A stretch of 61,808 nt of DNA from an uncultured Clostridia bacterium (GCA_947625805.1 CANQPT010000006.1:1-61808); one strand, 5' to 3'. Shown: positions 8,045-17,011, counted from the stretch's first letter. Notes: a model not told the origin generated them from the letters alone. Program-made: numbers and translations.

Positions 8045-8248
8045 TTATTTGCTCTCGTCTTCGTAAACGGTTTTCTTTCTTAAATCTCCCCAGCCGATAA
8101 ACCGATCCGTTCTGCAAATCGGACAATAGAACTTACTGATTTTATTACCCATATCAACAAGTTCGTTTGGATTGGCTTCTAATCGTGCTCCGCAATCAGG
8201 ACAATTGAATCGATATACCTTTTTAACAGCTTTATTGATGATTTTCAT
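8045..8248 (-). CDS. zinc-ribbon protein
   Basis: CPDCGARLE...FYCPICRTDRF. Confidence 0.6.
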   Translation of the reverse strand: MKIINKAVKKVYRFNCPDCGARLEANPNELVDMGNKISKFYCPICRTDRFIGWGDLRKKTVYEDESK

Positions 8249-8259
8249 ATCTGTTCACC

Positions 8260-8679
8260 TTATCCTCTCGTTTTATTCAGTAACCAGAAGAATTTTCTAT
8301 ACCGGTCATAATAAGTGTCTTTACAGCAGGGGATTTCTAATCTAAGTTTAAGGCATTCAAAAGAAATTCCTTCCGTAACCGCTCTTAACAGGTACTCTGC
8401 AAGCTCTGGATCAGCTCCTATAGCCGCCTGTTCTACGAGCTTCATTCGGTCAAGATAATATAATCTTGCCTCGGCACATTTTTCTACCGGACTGCTGATG
8501 TTTCTGGTTTTGGAAAACATAGCCAAATCCGCCGGTCTGGTTGCTAAGCTGTCCAAAGAAGCATAGGCTTTCTTCCAAATCGGATATTGAAGGCAAAAAT
8601 GCTTCAATTCATAGTACCGGTGTTTTTCTATCCAGTATTTGCTTTTATCAGACAATTCCGGTCGTATCGTCGTACTCAT
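8260..8679 (-). CDS. phage/element hypothetical, possibly an ArpU/RinA-like regulator
   Basis: start MSTTIRPELSDK with AAAGGAG; C-terminal CCKDTYYDRYRKFFWLLNK. Confidence 0.5.
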   Translation of the reverse strand: MSTTIRPELSDKSKYWIEKHRYYELKHFCLQYPIWKKAYASLDSLATRPADLAMFSKTRNISSPVEKCAEARLYYLDRMKLVEQAAIGADPELAEYLLRAVTEGISFECLKLRLEIPCCKDTYYDRYRKFFWLLNKTRG

Positions 8680-8927
8680 TACCGTTTCTCTCCTTTCCAA
8701 ATATATCCGGTTTCTTCATAGAGAAGCTTTGGCGAAATATAAAAGTTAATTCGTCCATACTTTGAGTTCATTTCCTCAATCTTCGTAACCAGCTTTCCGT
8801 TTCTGGTGGCCTTTCCAATCGGCAGCCATCCGGATATAATGCCCGCTCTTACCCAAGATGCATCTTTACCGTAAACTCTTGCCGCTACAGAGACTGGAAC
8901 CGAACCGTTTGCAAATTTTTCGTCCAT
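8679..8927 (-). CDS. excisionase-like / HTH DNA-binding small protein
   Basis: VPVSVAARVYGKDASWVRAGIISGWLPIG reads like an HTH; overlaps next gene (TAATG). Confidence 0.5.
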   Translation of the reverse strand: MDEKFANGSVPVSVAARVYGKDASWVRAGIISGWLPIGKATRNGKLVTKIEEMNSKYGRINFYISPKLLYEETGYIWKGEKR

Positions 8928-9014
8928 CTACGTTTACCTCCTTTTTGCGGCTATTCTAAATTAAAAACTGCTTTTAGTAAAAACAACCTGAGTGAAAAAT
9001 CAAAAAAAGAAAAA

Positions 9015-9034
9015 GAGTCCTTTTTTCAGGACTC
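9015..9034 (-). terminator. GAGTCC/GGACTC hairpin overlapping the stop codon of the 9026-9199 ORF
   Basis: GAGTCCTGAAAAAAGGACTC then TTTTTCTTTTTTT on minus strand. Confidence 0.7.
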
Positions 9035-9199
9035 CTCCTCTTTCTTAAACCAATCTTCGAGTTTTTGTTTCAGTTCCGATAGACTGTTTGAAAATGTGCT
9101 TCCTTCTCTCCATCCTTTTTGGTACTCGTGCTTTCCGTAAAGCTGAATACCTCCGAGAAGCAGAGAGGCAAATATCAATTCTCCAACAAATCGTTTCAC
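9026..9199 (-). CDS. 57-aa small protein (M)KRFVGELIFASLLLGGIQLYGKHEYQKGWREGSTFSNSLSELKQKLEDWFKKEEES
   Basis: GTG start coupled to upstream stop (TAAGTGA), AAAGGAGG upstream; not in ORF track. Confidence 0.6.
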   Translation of the reverse strand: MKRFVGELIFASLLLGGIQLYGKHEYQKGWREGSTFSNSLSELKQKLEDWFKKEEES

Positions 9200-9543
9200 T
9201 TAAAACAACCTCCTTTAGAATTTTGTTTCCATAAAAGAAGTTGTGATTTTTGCGCCGTCCAACGAAGCATAGTCATTTCACAAGGATAATCTTCATATCC
9301 GTATGTATTCGGCGTAATAAATCCTTCCAAAACGCCGAGTATCATTTCCATTTCATATTGCTTGTAAGGAAATATAAATTTAGGAAGTTCTCTGTGAACA
9401 TGATTGCATTTTTCACATTTCATCCGTCGGATTTTAATCCACTTGGTAGCACGACCTTTTGTTCGTACGACTCTTTTTACACTGTCGTAATATTTTAAAG
9501 GACCGCCGCAAAGAGGACACTCAGACATATTCTTTGCAATCAT
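9196..9543 (-). CDS. DUF6431-like zinc-binding protein
   Basis: CPLCGGPLKYYDSVKRVVR...MKCEKCNHVHRELPKFIFPYKQYE. Confidence 0.65.
   Translation of the reverse strand: MIAKNMSECPLCGGPLKYYDSVKRVVRTKGRATKWIKIRRMKCEKCNHVHRELPKFIFPYKQYEMEMILGVLEGFITPNTYGYEDYPCEMTMLRWTAQKSQLLLWKQNSKGGCFK
9229..9254 (-). repeat. 26-bp interspersed motif copy 8 (inside the 3' end of the DUF6431-like ORF)
   Basis: minus: CGCAAAAATCACAACTTCTTTTATGG. Confidence 0.8.
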
Positions 9544-9570
9544 GATCATCCCTTCTAAAAATAATTTCAA

Positions 9571-9593
9571 TGTAGGAGTTGACAATTCCTACA
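9571..9593. promoter_or_regulatory. inverted-repeat operator candidate between divergent genes
   Basis: TGTAGGA-GTTGACAAT-TCCTACA. Confidence 0.6.
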
Positions 9594-9607
9594 CTATTAT
9601 ATATAAT
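9579..9607 (+). promoter_or_regulatory. consensus sigma-A promoter for integrase
   Basis: TTGACA-17 bp-TATAAT. Confidence 0.8.
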
Positions 9608-9641
9608 AATAGGCGGAAATTCAATAGAAGGTGATGAACAA

Positions 9642-10880
9642 ATGCTTATTCAATGTCCGGAATGCGAGCTTCAAGTAAGCGATAAAGCTACATATTGCCC
9701 GCATTGCGGTTATCCGATGCAGCCAAATGTCAAACAAAGAAAACCTCGCAAATCCAACAAACATAGAAGATTACCAAACGGATTTGGTCAAATAAGCGAG
9801 ATTAAAAATCGAAACTTACGGAATCCGTTTCGAGCAATGGTTACGGTCGGAAAAACTCCTGATGGCAAACCGATTTGTAAGCCTTTGAAACCTGAATCAT
9901 ATTTTCCAACTTATAATGAAGCGTACGCTGCTCTCGTTGAATATAACAAAAATCCTTATGATTTGGGGCCGGCTATTACTGTAAAAGAACTTTATGAAAA
10001 ATGGTCAGAAGAGTATTTTAAAACTCTTAAATCGGATTCAAGCGCAAGAGCGGTTACATCTGCATGGGCGTATTGCTCCAGTGTATATAATATGCGTGTA
10101 ATGGATATACGAGCCAGACATATTAAAGGGTGTATGGAGGAAGGAACGGCAACAGTAAGAGGAGTAGAGCAACATCCGAGCGCATCTATGAAAAACAAAA
10201 TCAAGTCGCTTTTTAATCTGATGTTGGATTACGCTCTGGAATATGAATTGGTTGATCGTAACTATTCCCGTACGTTTAATTTGTCAGAAGATACGATCAA
10301 AGAAATCGTTACAGTTAAAAAAGGACATATTGCCTTTACCGATGATGAAATATCATTGCTTTGGCAGCATGTCCATGATAAGCGATTTGTAGATGCCATT
10401 CTTATTCAATGCTATTCCGGATGGCGTCCGCAAGAGCTTGGACTAATTGAACTCGCTAATGTTGATCTTGAAAACTGGACTTTCAAAGGCGGTATGAAAA
10501 CGGATGCGGGAACGGATAGAGTCGTTCCCATTCATTCAAAAATAAAACCCCTTGTTCTTCAAAAATATAAAGAAGCTGAAGAACTGGGGAGTAAATATCT
10601 TTTCAATTGCTGCGATCCAGATAATAAACGAAAATCGATAGCCTTTACTTACAATCGCTATCAAAAAGGATTTACAAGAATTCGAGAGGAATTGAATCTT
10701 AATCCGGAACATAGACCGCATGACGGAAGAACACATTTTGTAACTGCGGCTAAAAAGAATGGTGTGGACGAATATGCCATAAAATATATGGTCGGTCATA
10801 AAATTTCAGATATCACAGAAAAAGTTTACACAAAAAGAGAATTCGAATGGCTCCGTGAAGAAATCGAAAAAATAAAATAG
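9642..10880 (+). CDS. int: tyrosine recombinase/integrase with N-terminal zinc ribbon
   Basis: CPECELQVSDKATYCPHCG then catalytic GWRPQEL, HDGRTHFVT, GHK, VYTKREF. Confidence 0.9.
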   Translation: MLIQCPECELQVSDKATYCPHCGYPMQPNVKQRKPRKSNKHRRLPNGFGQISEIKNRNLRNPFRAMVTVGKTPDGKPICKPLKPESYFPTYNEAYAALVEYNKNPYDLGPAITVKELYEKWSEEYFKTLKSDSSARAVTSAWAYCSSVYNMRVMDIRARHIKGCMEEGTATVRGVEQHPSASMKNKIKSLFNLMLDYALEYELVDRNYSRTFNLSEDTIKEIVTVKKGHIAFTDDEISLLWQHVHDKRFVDAILIQCYSGWRPQELGLIELANVDLENWTFKGGMKTDAGTDRVVPIHSKIKPLVLQKYKEAEELGSKYLFNCCDPDNKRKSIAFTYNRYQKGFTRIREELNLNPEHRPHDGRTHFVTAAKKNGVDEYAIKYMVGHKISDITEKVYTKREFEWLREEIEKIK

Positions 10881-10963
10881 AGTGTAAAAATAGTGGTATA
10901 GGAGCGGTGCAGGAATAATGCACGATTTACATACATTTCCCCGCATTTAACCGCTCCTAACCA

Positions 10964-10989
10964 CTTCTAAAACCCTTGTATTTTCTGCG
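10964..10989 (-). repeat. 26-bp interspersed motif copy 9, downstream of integrase (possible attachment-site region)
   Basis: minus: CGCAGAAAATACAAGGGTTTTAGAAG. Confidence 0.6.
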
Positions 10990-11065
10990 TTTTTTCGATT
11001 TAGCCAAGTTAGGCAGTTTCTATTATATAAACATGATATATAATTTGCAAAGCATGTTTCATAAT

Positions 11066-11317
11066 TTATTTTGTCAGTTCTTTTTTGCAATTCTCGCAGA
11101 TCAGTTTATTCTTATATACGGAAATCCCGTTTGTGCTTCCGCAGAAAATACAGCCGGGATTGTAGCGATGGAGAATGATATTATCTCCGTCCACAAAAAT
11201 TTCCAGATAATCTCTGGGCTCGATCCCCATGGTTTTTTTGATCTCTTTCGGGATGACGATGCGTCCCAGTTCATCGATCTGCTTTACCATTCCTGTTGCT
11301 TTCATGTTTATTACCAT
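11066..11317 (-). CDS. AbrB/SpoVT-family transition-state regulator with C-terminal zinc motif
   Basis: MKATGMVKQIDELGRIVIPKEIKKTMGIEPRDYLEIFVDGD...CIFCG...CENCKKEL. Confidence 0.85.
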   Translation of the reverse strand: MVINMKATGMVKQIDELGRIVIPKEIKKTMGIEPRDYLEIFVDGDNIILHRYNPGCIFCGSTNGISVYKNKLICENCKKELTK

Positions 11318-11675
11318 ACCTTTCCGCTGCGCGGAAGGCACAAAAGGACGTGAAAAATTCCGGTGCCGTTACGCAGCATTTGAATATTGTGTTAAAATAC
11401 AGCAGAATAAAAAAACGCAGAGGGCACAGGAAAGCGATCATTGCGACCGCGGGAATGTTACGGATTGCAATCTGCAACATTCTCAAAAAAGCGAGGCGGT
11501 CTGCTTTGCTGCGCTCTTTTTTCTCTGCCGGGTGTGCTATCTGTTTTTATCGATTGTATTATTACTATATCATCTTTTTTTTGCAAAGTCAAGCCATTTT
11601 TGACAATTTCTGTTATTTTTTTGCTCCGAGCAAATGTGAACAAATTGTAAATCCTAAAAAGAGAGAAAATAATTG

Positions 11676-11704
11676 TTGACATAGCGGGAAATAAGTGGTA
11701 CAAT
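11676..11704 (+). promoter_or_regulatory. sigma-A promoter of the S10 operon
   Basis: TTGACA-17 bp-TACAAT. Confidence 0.75.
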
Positions 11705-11710
11705 AGTGAG

Positions 11711-11999
11711 GCTTAATGTGCGATGATGCGGGAGATTGCGGCGCAGACAGCCGGTAACTTCCGCGGAGTATGTCCGTAAAACGGGCGAAGGCAAGAGTTG
11801 TGTATCGTAGGCATACGGTGGCTGAATGCAGTCGGCATTGACGCACCGGATGTCACGGAGGCTGCGCCCCGGCGTATGCCCCGTTTTCCTTTGAGAGGGG
11901 TTGAAACGCCCGGGAGCGTGTACACAGCCTGCCGCCTTTATGGAAGGTCCCGTGTGTCGGCGGGACACGCACAACTTTTATATAGGAGGAAAAAGCAAA
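11711..11999 (+). promoter_or_regulatory. long structured 5' leader of rpsJ (S10 operon)
   Basis: ~290 nt between predicted TSS and rpsJ with multiple GC-rich inverted repeats (e.g. GTCCCGTGTGTCGGCGGGAC). Confidence 0.5.
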
Positions 12000-12308
12000 A
12001 TGGCAAAGCAGAATGTACGCATCAGACTCAAGAGTTATGATCACACCCTGGCGGATGCGGCGGCACAGAAGATCGTGGAAACGGCGAAGAGATACAACTG
12101 CACGGTTTCCGGTCCCGTACCGCTGCCTACCGAAAAGGAGATTGTCACTATCCTGCGTTCTGTCCACGTCAACAAGGACAGCCGCGAGCAGTTTGAACTC
12201 CGTACCCACAAGCGCTTAATCGACATTGTCAATCCTGCAAAGGATGCGGTCGAGGCAATTATGAGTCTTGAACTCCCCGCCGGCGTAGAAATCGACGTAA
12301 AGCTCTGA
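12000..12308 (+). CDS. rpsJ: 30S ribosomal protein S10
   Basis: [29 protein letters not shown]. Confidence 0.97.
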   Translation: MAKQNVRIRLKSYDHTLADAAAQKIVETAKRYNCTVSGPVPLPTEKEIVTILRSVHVNKDSREQFELRTHKRLIDIVNPAKDAVEAIMSLELPAGVEIDVKL

Positions 12309-12418
12309 TCTCACACAGTTCTTTACCGCATTTTATACGCGCGAGGTTTTAAGTCAAGTTGCACCAACGGGCAGTGACCTGCGTGCAACCAATAACTGAA
12401 ACAGGAGGAAATTACAGA

Positions 12419-13051
12419 ATGAAAAAGGGAATCATCGGCAAGAAGATCGGCATGACACAGATTTTCGACGAGGTTGGAAATGTGATTCCGGTCACTGTCA
12501 TTGAGGCAGGGCCGTGCGCCGTTTGCCGGATCAAGACCAAGGAAACCGACGGCTATGAGGCCATTCAGCTTGGCTTTGAGGATCTTTCCGAAAAGCGCAC
12601 GAATAAGCCCACCGCCGGTCAGTTCAAGAAGGCGGGCGTCTCCGCCAAGAAGCATCTGAAAGAGTTCCGTCTGGAGGACGTCTCGTCCTATCAGGTGGGT
12701 GACACGGTCGGCGCCGATCTGTTCGCCGCAGGCGAGAAGGTCGACGTGACCGGTATCACCAAGGGACGCGGTTACACCGGCGCGGTCAAGAGATGGGGCA
12801 ACCACATTCTCCGTATGACCCACGGTACCGGCCCGATCCACCGTCAGGTCGGCTCTATGGGTTCGACCTCGAGCCCGTCCAGAGTTTTCAAGAACAAGAA
12901 GATGGCAGGTCAGTACGGGGACGAACAGGTGACCGTGCTCAACTTGGAAGTCGCAAAAATCGATGCGGAAAAGAACATCATCGCCATCAAGGGCGCCGTT
13001 CCGGGTGCACGCGGCGGGATTGTGTTCATCCGCAACACGGTCAAAGCATAA
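12419..13051 (+). CDS. rplC: 50S ribosomal protein L3
   Basis: [18 protein letters not shown]. Confidence 0.97.
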   Translation: MKKGIIGKKIGMTQIFDEVGNVIPVTVIEAGPCAVCRIKTKETDGYEAIQLGFEDLSEKRTNKPTAGQFKKAGVSAKKHLKEFRLEDVSSYQVGDTVGADLFAAGEKVDVTGITKGRGYTGAVKRWGNHILRMTHGTGPIHRQVGSMGSTSSPSRVFKNKKMAGQYGDEQVTVLNLEVAKIDAEKNIIAIKGAVPGARGGIVFIRNTVKA

Positions 13052-13066
13052 GAGGGAGGATAGACA

Positions 13067-13690
13067 ATGCCTAATTTGAAAGTAGTGGATATGGCGGGCA
13101 AGCAAGTCGGCGATATCGTATTATCTGACGAAGTATTCGGCGTCGAGGTGAATGCGGCGGTCCTCCATGCAGCAGTCAGAGCATATCTGATGAACCAAAG
13201 ACAGGGCACACAGTCCACCAAGACCCGGACCGAGGTTTCGGGCGGCGGCAGAAAGCCTTGGCGTCAAAAGGGAACCGGCAGAGCGCGTCAGGGCTCCACC
13301 CGTTCTCCGCAGTGGACGCACGGCGGTATCGCGCTCGGCCCCAAACCGAGAAGCTATCGGATCAATCTCAACAAGAAGACCCGCAGACTGGCGCTGAAAA
13401 GCGCGCTGTCCGATAAGGTTGCTACCGACAGCATGATCGTGGTCGACTCGATCGCGGCAGAGGCATACAAGACCAAGACCATGGCCGCGATGCTGCAAGC
13501 GGTCGGCGCACCCGGCAAGACTCTGGTAGTGCTTGCCGAGCAGGACGCAAAGGTGATCGCAAGTTTTGCGAACATCCCGGGCGTCAAGACCGCACAGGCA
13601 ACTCAGATCAACGTATATGACATTCTGAATGCCGACAAACTGGTGGTCGCAAAGACCGCGGCCGAAAAGATCCAGGAGGTGTTTGCATAA
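13067..13690 (+). CDS. rplD: 50S ribosomal protein L4
   Basis: RQGTQSTKTRTEVSGGGRKPWRQKGTGRARQGSTRSPQW. Confidence 0.97.
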   Translation: MPNLKVVDMAGKQVGDIVLSDEVFGVEVNAAVLHAAVRAYLMNQRQGTQSTKTRTEVSGGGRKPWRQKGTGRARQGSTRSPQWTHGGIALGPKPRSYRINLNKKTRRLALKSALSDKVATDSMIVVDSIAAEAYKTKTMAAMLQAVGAPGKTLVVLAEQDAKVIASFANIPGVKTAQATQINVYDILNADKLVVAKTAAEKIQEVFA

Positions 13691-13983
13691 TGAGAAGTTG
13701 TTATGATATTATCCTGAAGCCGATCATCACAGAGGCGAGTATGGATCTTGCAAAGAACAAAAAATACACCTTCCGGGTACTGAAGGACGCGACCAAGGCC
13801 GAGATTGCAACTGCGGTCGAGCAGGCCTTTAAGGTAGAGGTTGCTTCGGTCAACACCGTCAGCGTCAAGAGAAAGCCCAAGAGAAGAGGCATGGTGAGCG
13901 GTTATACCGCCGCTTGGAAAAAAGCGATCGTAACCCTGACAGAGGGCTCGGATACCATCGAGTTCTTCGACGGAATGATGTAA
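13690..13983 (+). CDS. rplW: 50S ribosomal protein L23
   Basis: syntenic; IILKPIITEASMDLAKNKKYTF. Confidence 0.95.
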   Translation: MRSCYDIILKPIITEASMDLAKNKKYTFRVLKDATKAEIATAVEQAFKVEVASVNTVSVKRKPKRRGMVSGYTAAWKKAIVTLTEGSDTIEFFDGMM

Positions 13984-13998
13984 TGAGGAGGAGGAACG

Positions 13999-14829
13999 AT
14001 GGCAGCTATTAAGTACAAACCTACGACTCCGGGCAGAAGAGGAATGAGCGTTCCCAGCTTTGACGAGGTGACCAAGTTCACTCCCGAAAAAAGCCTTTTG
14101 TCCGTAAAGAAGAAGTATTCCGGACGCAACAGTTACGGCAGAATCACAGTCCGTCATAAGGGCGGCGGAAACCGTCAGAAATACAGACTGGTCGACTTCA
14201 AGCGGCAGGGAGATCTCAAGGAAACCGTGATCGGGATCGAGTACGATCCCAACCGCACCGCTTACATCGCACTGGTGGCGGACGAGGCGGGCAAGAAGCG
14301 CTACGTGCTTGCCCCCGCAGGACTTACCGACGGCGACGTGATCGAGTCGGGCTCCGGCGCGGACATCAAGCCGGGCAACACCCTTCCGCTTGCAAACATT
14401 CCGGTCGGTACGGTCATCTACAACGTGGAACTTTACCCGGGCAAGGGCGCACAGTTGGTGCGCAGCGCCGGAGCACAGGCACAACTCATGGCAAAAGAAA
14501 ACGGCATGGCGCAGGTTCGCCTGCCCTCCGGTGAAGTCCGTCTGGTGCGCTTGGATTGCAATGCCAGCATCGGACAGGTCGGCAACATCGAGCATGACAC
14601 GGTCAAGATCGGTAAGGCCGGAAGAAAGCGTCACATGGGCGTCCGTCCGACCGTACGCGGCTCGGTCATGAACCCCTGCGATCACCCGCACGGCGGCGGT
14701 GAGGGCAAGAGCCCGATCGGCCGTCCCGGCCCGGTAACCCCGTGGGGTAAGCCGGCTCTGGGTCTCAAGACAAGAAACAAGAAGGCCAGAACCGACAAAT
14801 TCATCGTAAGACGCAGAAACGGCAAATAA
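13999..14829 (+). CDS. rplB: 50S ribosomal protein L2
   Basis: [17 protein letters not shown]...[28 protein letters not shown]. Confidence 0.98.
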   Translation: MAAIKYKPTTPGRRGMSVPSFDEVTKFTPEKSLLSVKKKYSGRNSYGRITVRHKGGGNRQKYRLVDFKRQGDLKETVIGIEYDPNRTAYIALVADEAGKKRYVLAPAGLTDGDVIESGSGADIKPGNTLPLANIPVGTVIYNVELYPGKGAQLVRSAGAQAQLMAKENGMAQVRLPSGEVRLVRLDCNASIGQVGNIEHDTVKIGKAGRKRHMGVRPTVRGSVMNPCDHPHGGGEGKSPIGRPGPVTPWGKPALGLKTRNKKARTDKFIVRRRNGK

Positions 14830-14847
14830 TAGAAGGAGGCACATGAT

Positions 14848-15129
14848 ATGAGCAGAAGTCTGAAAAAGGGACCGTTTGTCGAAGCCAAACTTTATTCCCG
14901 CATTGCGGCAATGAACGACTCCGGCAAAAAGCAGGTCATCAAAACATGGTCGCGTGCTTCCACGATATTCCCGGAATTTGTCGGACACACGATCGCCGTC
15001 TATGACGGAAGAAAGCACGTCCCGGTCTATGTGACCGAGGATATGGTCGGCTGCAAACTCGGCGAGTTTGCTCCGACCAGAACATTCAAAGGCCATGCCG
15101 GGTCGAAGACCTCGAACAACGGCAAATAA
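14848..15129 (+). CDS. rpsS: 30S ribosomal protein S19
   Basis: [15 protein letters not shown]...[12 protein letters not shown]. Confidence 0.97.
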   Translation: MSRSLKKGPFVEAKLYSRIAAMNDSGKKQVIKTWSRASTIFPEFVGHTIAVYDGRKHVPVYVTEDMVGCKLGEFAPTRTFKGHAGSKTSNNGK

Positions 15130-15143
15130 TTCAGGAGGACGAA

Positions 15144-15479
15144 ATGGAAGCAAAAGCAATTCTGAGATACGCGCGGATCTCTCCGCGTAAAGTCGGCATC
15201 GTCCTTGACCTGATCCGGGGCAAAGACGTCGGAATGGCAAGAGCCATTCTCAAGAACACCCCCAAGAGCGCATCCGAGTATCTGATCAAGTTACTCGACT
15301 CTGCCGTGGCAAACGCAGAGAACAATTTCAACATGAACAAGGACGCACTGATCGTTTCCGAGTGCTATGTATGCCCCGGACCGACCCTCAAGAGGATCAT
15401 GCCCCGCGCACGCGGATCGGCTGACCGCATTCTCAAGAGGACCAGCCACGTAACCCTTGTCGTGAAAGAAAGAGATTAA
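15144..15479 (+). CDS. rplV: 50S ribosomal protein L22
   Basis: [20 protein letters not shown]...RAGPTLKR-type C-terminus. Confidence 0.96.
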   Translation: MEAKAILRYARISPRKVGIVLDLIRGKDVGMARAILKNTPKSASEYLIKLLDSAVANAENNFNMNKDALIVSECYVCPGPTLKRIMPRARGSADRILKRTSHVTLVVKERD

Positions 15480-15496
15480 GGAAGGAGGACATCATA

Positions 15497-16375
15497 ATGG
15501 GTCAGAAAGTAAATCCCCACGGACTTAGAGTCGGTGTGATTAAAAACTGGGATTCCAGATGGTATGTGCCGGACGGTGAGTTCGGCGACACACTGGTGTC
15601 CGACTACAACTTGAGAAAGACACTCAAGGCACAGCTGCAGCAGGCAGGCGTGCCCAGAATCGAGATCGAACGCGACAATCAGAGAGTGAGGGTCTTTATT
15701 CACTGCGCAAAACCGGGTATGGTGATCGGCCGCGGCGGCACAGAGATTGAGAAACTGCGGCTTCAGATCGAGGAGATGGTAAAAAAGCCGGTTTCGGTCA
15801 ATGTGGTCGAGGTCAAGCAGCCCGACCTGAACGCACAGCTGGTGGCTGAAAGCATCTGCGGTCAGCTTGAAAGAAGAACTTCTTTCCGCCGTGCAATGAA
15901 GTTGAGCATCGGACGCACCATGCGCATGGGCGCCAAGGGGATCAAGGTATCCTGCAGCGGCCGTCTGGGCGGCGCCGAGATCGCTCGTACCGAGCATTAT
16001 CATGAGGGTACCATTCCGCTGCAAACCCTGAGAGCCGATATCGACTACGGCTTCTGGGAGGCAAACACGACTTACGGTAAGATCGGCGTCAAGGTTTGGA
16101 TCTATAAGGGCGAAGTCCTGCAGGACAAGGAGCATCGCTTTGGCGAGGCTAAGATTGAAACGCCCAAGTTCGACCGTAAGGATCGCCGCGATCGCCGCGA
16201 TCGCAGAAACGGCGACCGCAGAAACGGTGACCGCAGAGGCGGCGCAGGCCGTGGCGGCGACCGTCGCGGCGGCGACCGCAGACCGAACGGAGACCGCCGT
16301 CAGGGCGCGGGTGCATCCCGCAGACCGGCAGGCGAGCGTCCGGCAGCACCCAAGAAGGAAGGGGGCGACCAGTAA
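15497..16375 (+). CDS. rpsC: 30S ribosomal protein S3 with Arg/Asp/Gly-rich C-terminal extension
   Basis: [20 protein letters not shown]; tail [33 protein letters not shown]. Confidence 0.97.
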   Translation: MGQKVNPHGLRVGVIKNWDSRWYVPDGEFGDTLVSDYNLRKTLKAQLQQAGVPRIEIERDNQRVRVFIHCAKPGMVIGRGGTEIEKLRLQIEEMVKKPVSVNVVEVKQPDLNAQLVAESICGQLERRTSFRRAMKLSIGRTMRMGAKGIKVSCSGRLGGAEIARTEHYHEGTIPLQTLRADIDYGFWEANTTYGKIGVKVWIYKGEVLQDKEHRFGEAKIETPKFDRKDRRDRRDRRNGDRRNGDRRGGAGRGGDRRGGDRRPNGDRRQGAGASRRPAGERPAAPKKEGGDQ

Positions 16376-16800
16376 TGTTAATGCCTAAGAGAGTGAAGTA
16401 CCGCAGAGTGCATCGCGGAAGATTAAAGGGCAATGCGACCCGCGGTAATACAGTCACATACGGACAGTACGGCCTGGTAGCGCTGGAGCCGGCATGGATC
16501 ACCAGCAACCAGATCGAGGCGGCCCGTGTCGCCATGACCAGATACATCCGCCGCGGCGGTAAGGTCTGGATCAAGATTTTCCCGGATAAGCCGATCACCG
16601 AGAAGCCGGCCGAGACCCGAATGGGTTCCGGTAAAGGTTCGCCCGAGTATTGGGTCGCGGTGGTAAAGCCGGGCAGAGTGCTCTTTGAGATGGACGGCGT
16701 TGCGCCGGACGTTGCGAAAGAGGCTATGCGTCTGGCTTCCCACAAGCTCCCGATCAAGTGCAAGTTTGTGATCAAAGAAGAAACAAACGAGGAGGGTTAA
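16375..16800 (+). CDS. rplP: 50S ribosomal protein L16
   Basis: [19 protein letters not shown]. Confidence 0.97.
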   Translation: MLMPKRVKYRRVHRGRLKGNATRGNTVTYGQYGLVALEPAWITSNQIEAARVAMTRYIRRGGKVWIKIFPDKPITEKPAETRMGSGKGSPEYWVAVVKPGRVLFEMDGVAPDVAKEAMRLASHKLPIKCKFVIKEETNEEG

Positions 16801-16803
16801 GCA

Positions 16804-16992
16804 ATGAAAGCAAGTGAAATCAGAGAACTTTCCGCCGCTGAGCTGGAAAAGAAGTTGACTGATCTTAAGAAAGAACTGTTTAACCTGCGTTTCCAGCACG
16901 CGATCAACCAGCTTGATAATCCGCATAAAATCGACGATGTCAAAAAGGACATCGCCCGTGTAATGACGATTCTTCACGAGAAGAATGCGTAA
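16804..16992 (+). CDS. rpmC: 50S ribosomal protein L29
   Basis: [31 protein letters not shown]. Confidence 0.96.
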   Translation: MKASEIRELSAAELEKKLTDLKKELFNLRFQHAINQLDNPHKIDDVKKDIARVMTILHEKNA

Positions 16993-17011
16993 GTGAGAGG
17001 AGAATCCAGTC

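Noticed and set aside
10790-10963. Short ORF antisense to the end of int starting at ATGCGGGGAAATG downstream of motif copy 9
   Set aside because: About 45 aa, hydrophobic by composition only, antisense to the int 3' coding end
2715-10989. The 26-bp motif as a CRISPR array
   Set aside because: Copies are 258 bp to ~2.1 kb apart with genes between them, degenerate, and no spacers or cas genes present
13603-15240. 545-aa minus-strand ORF across rplW-rplB-rpsS-rplV
   Set aside because: Antisense to unmistakable ribosomal protein genes; no RBS or family resemblance; explained by GC-rich codon bias
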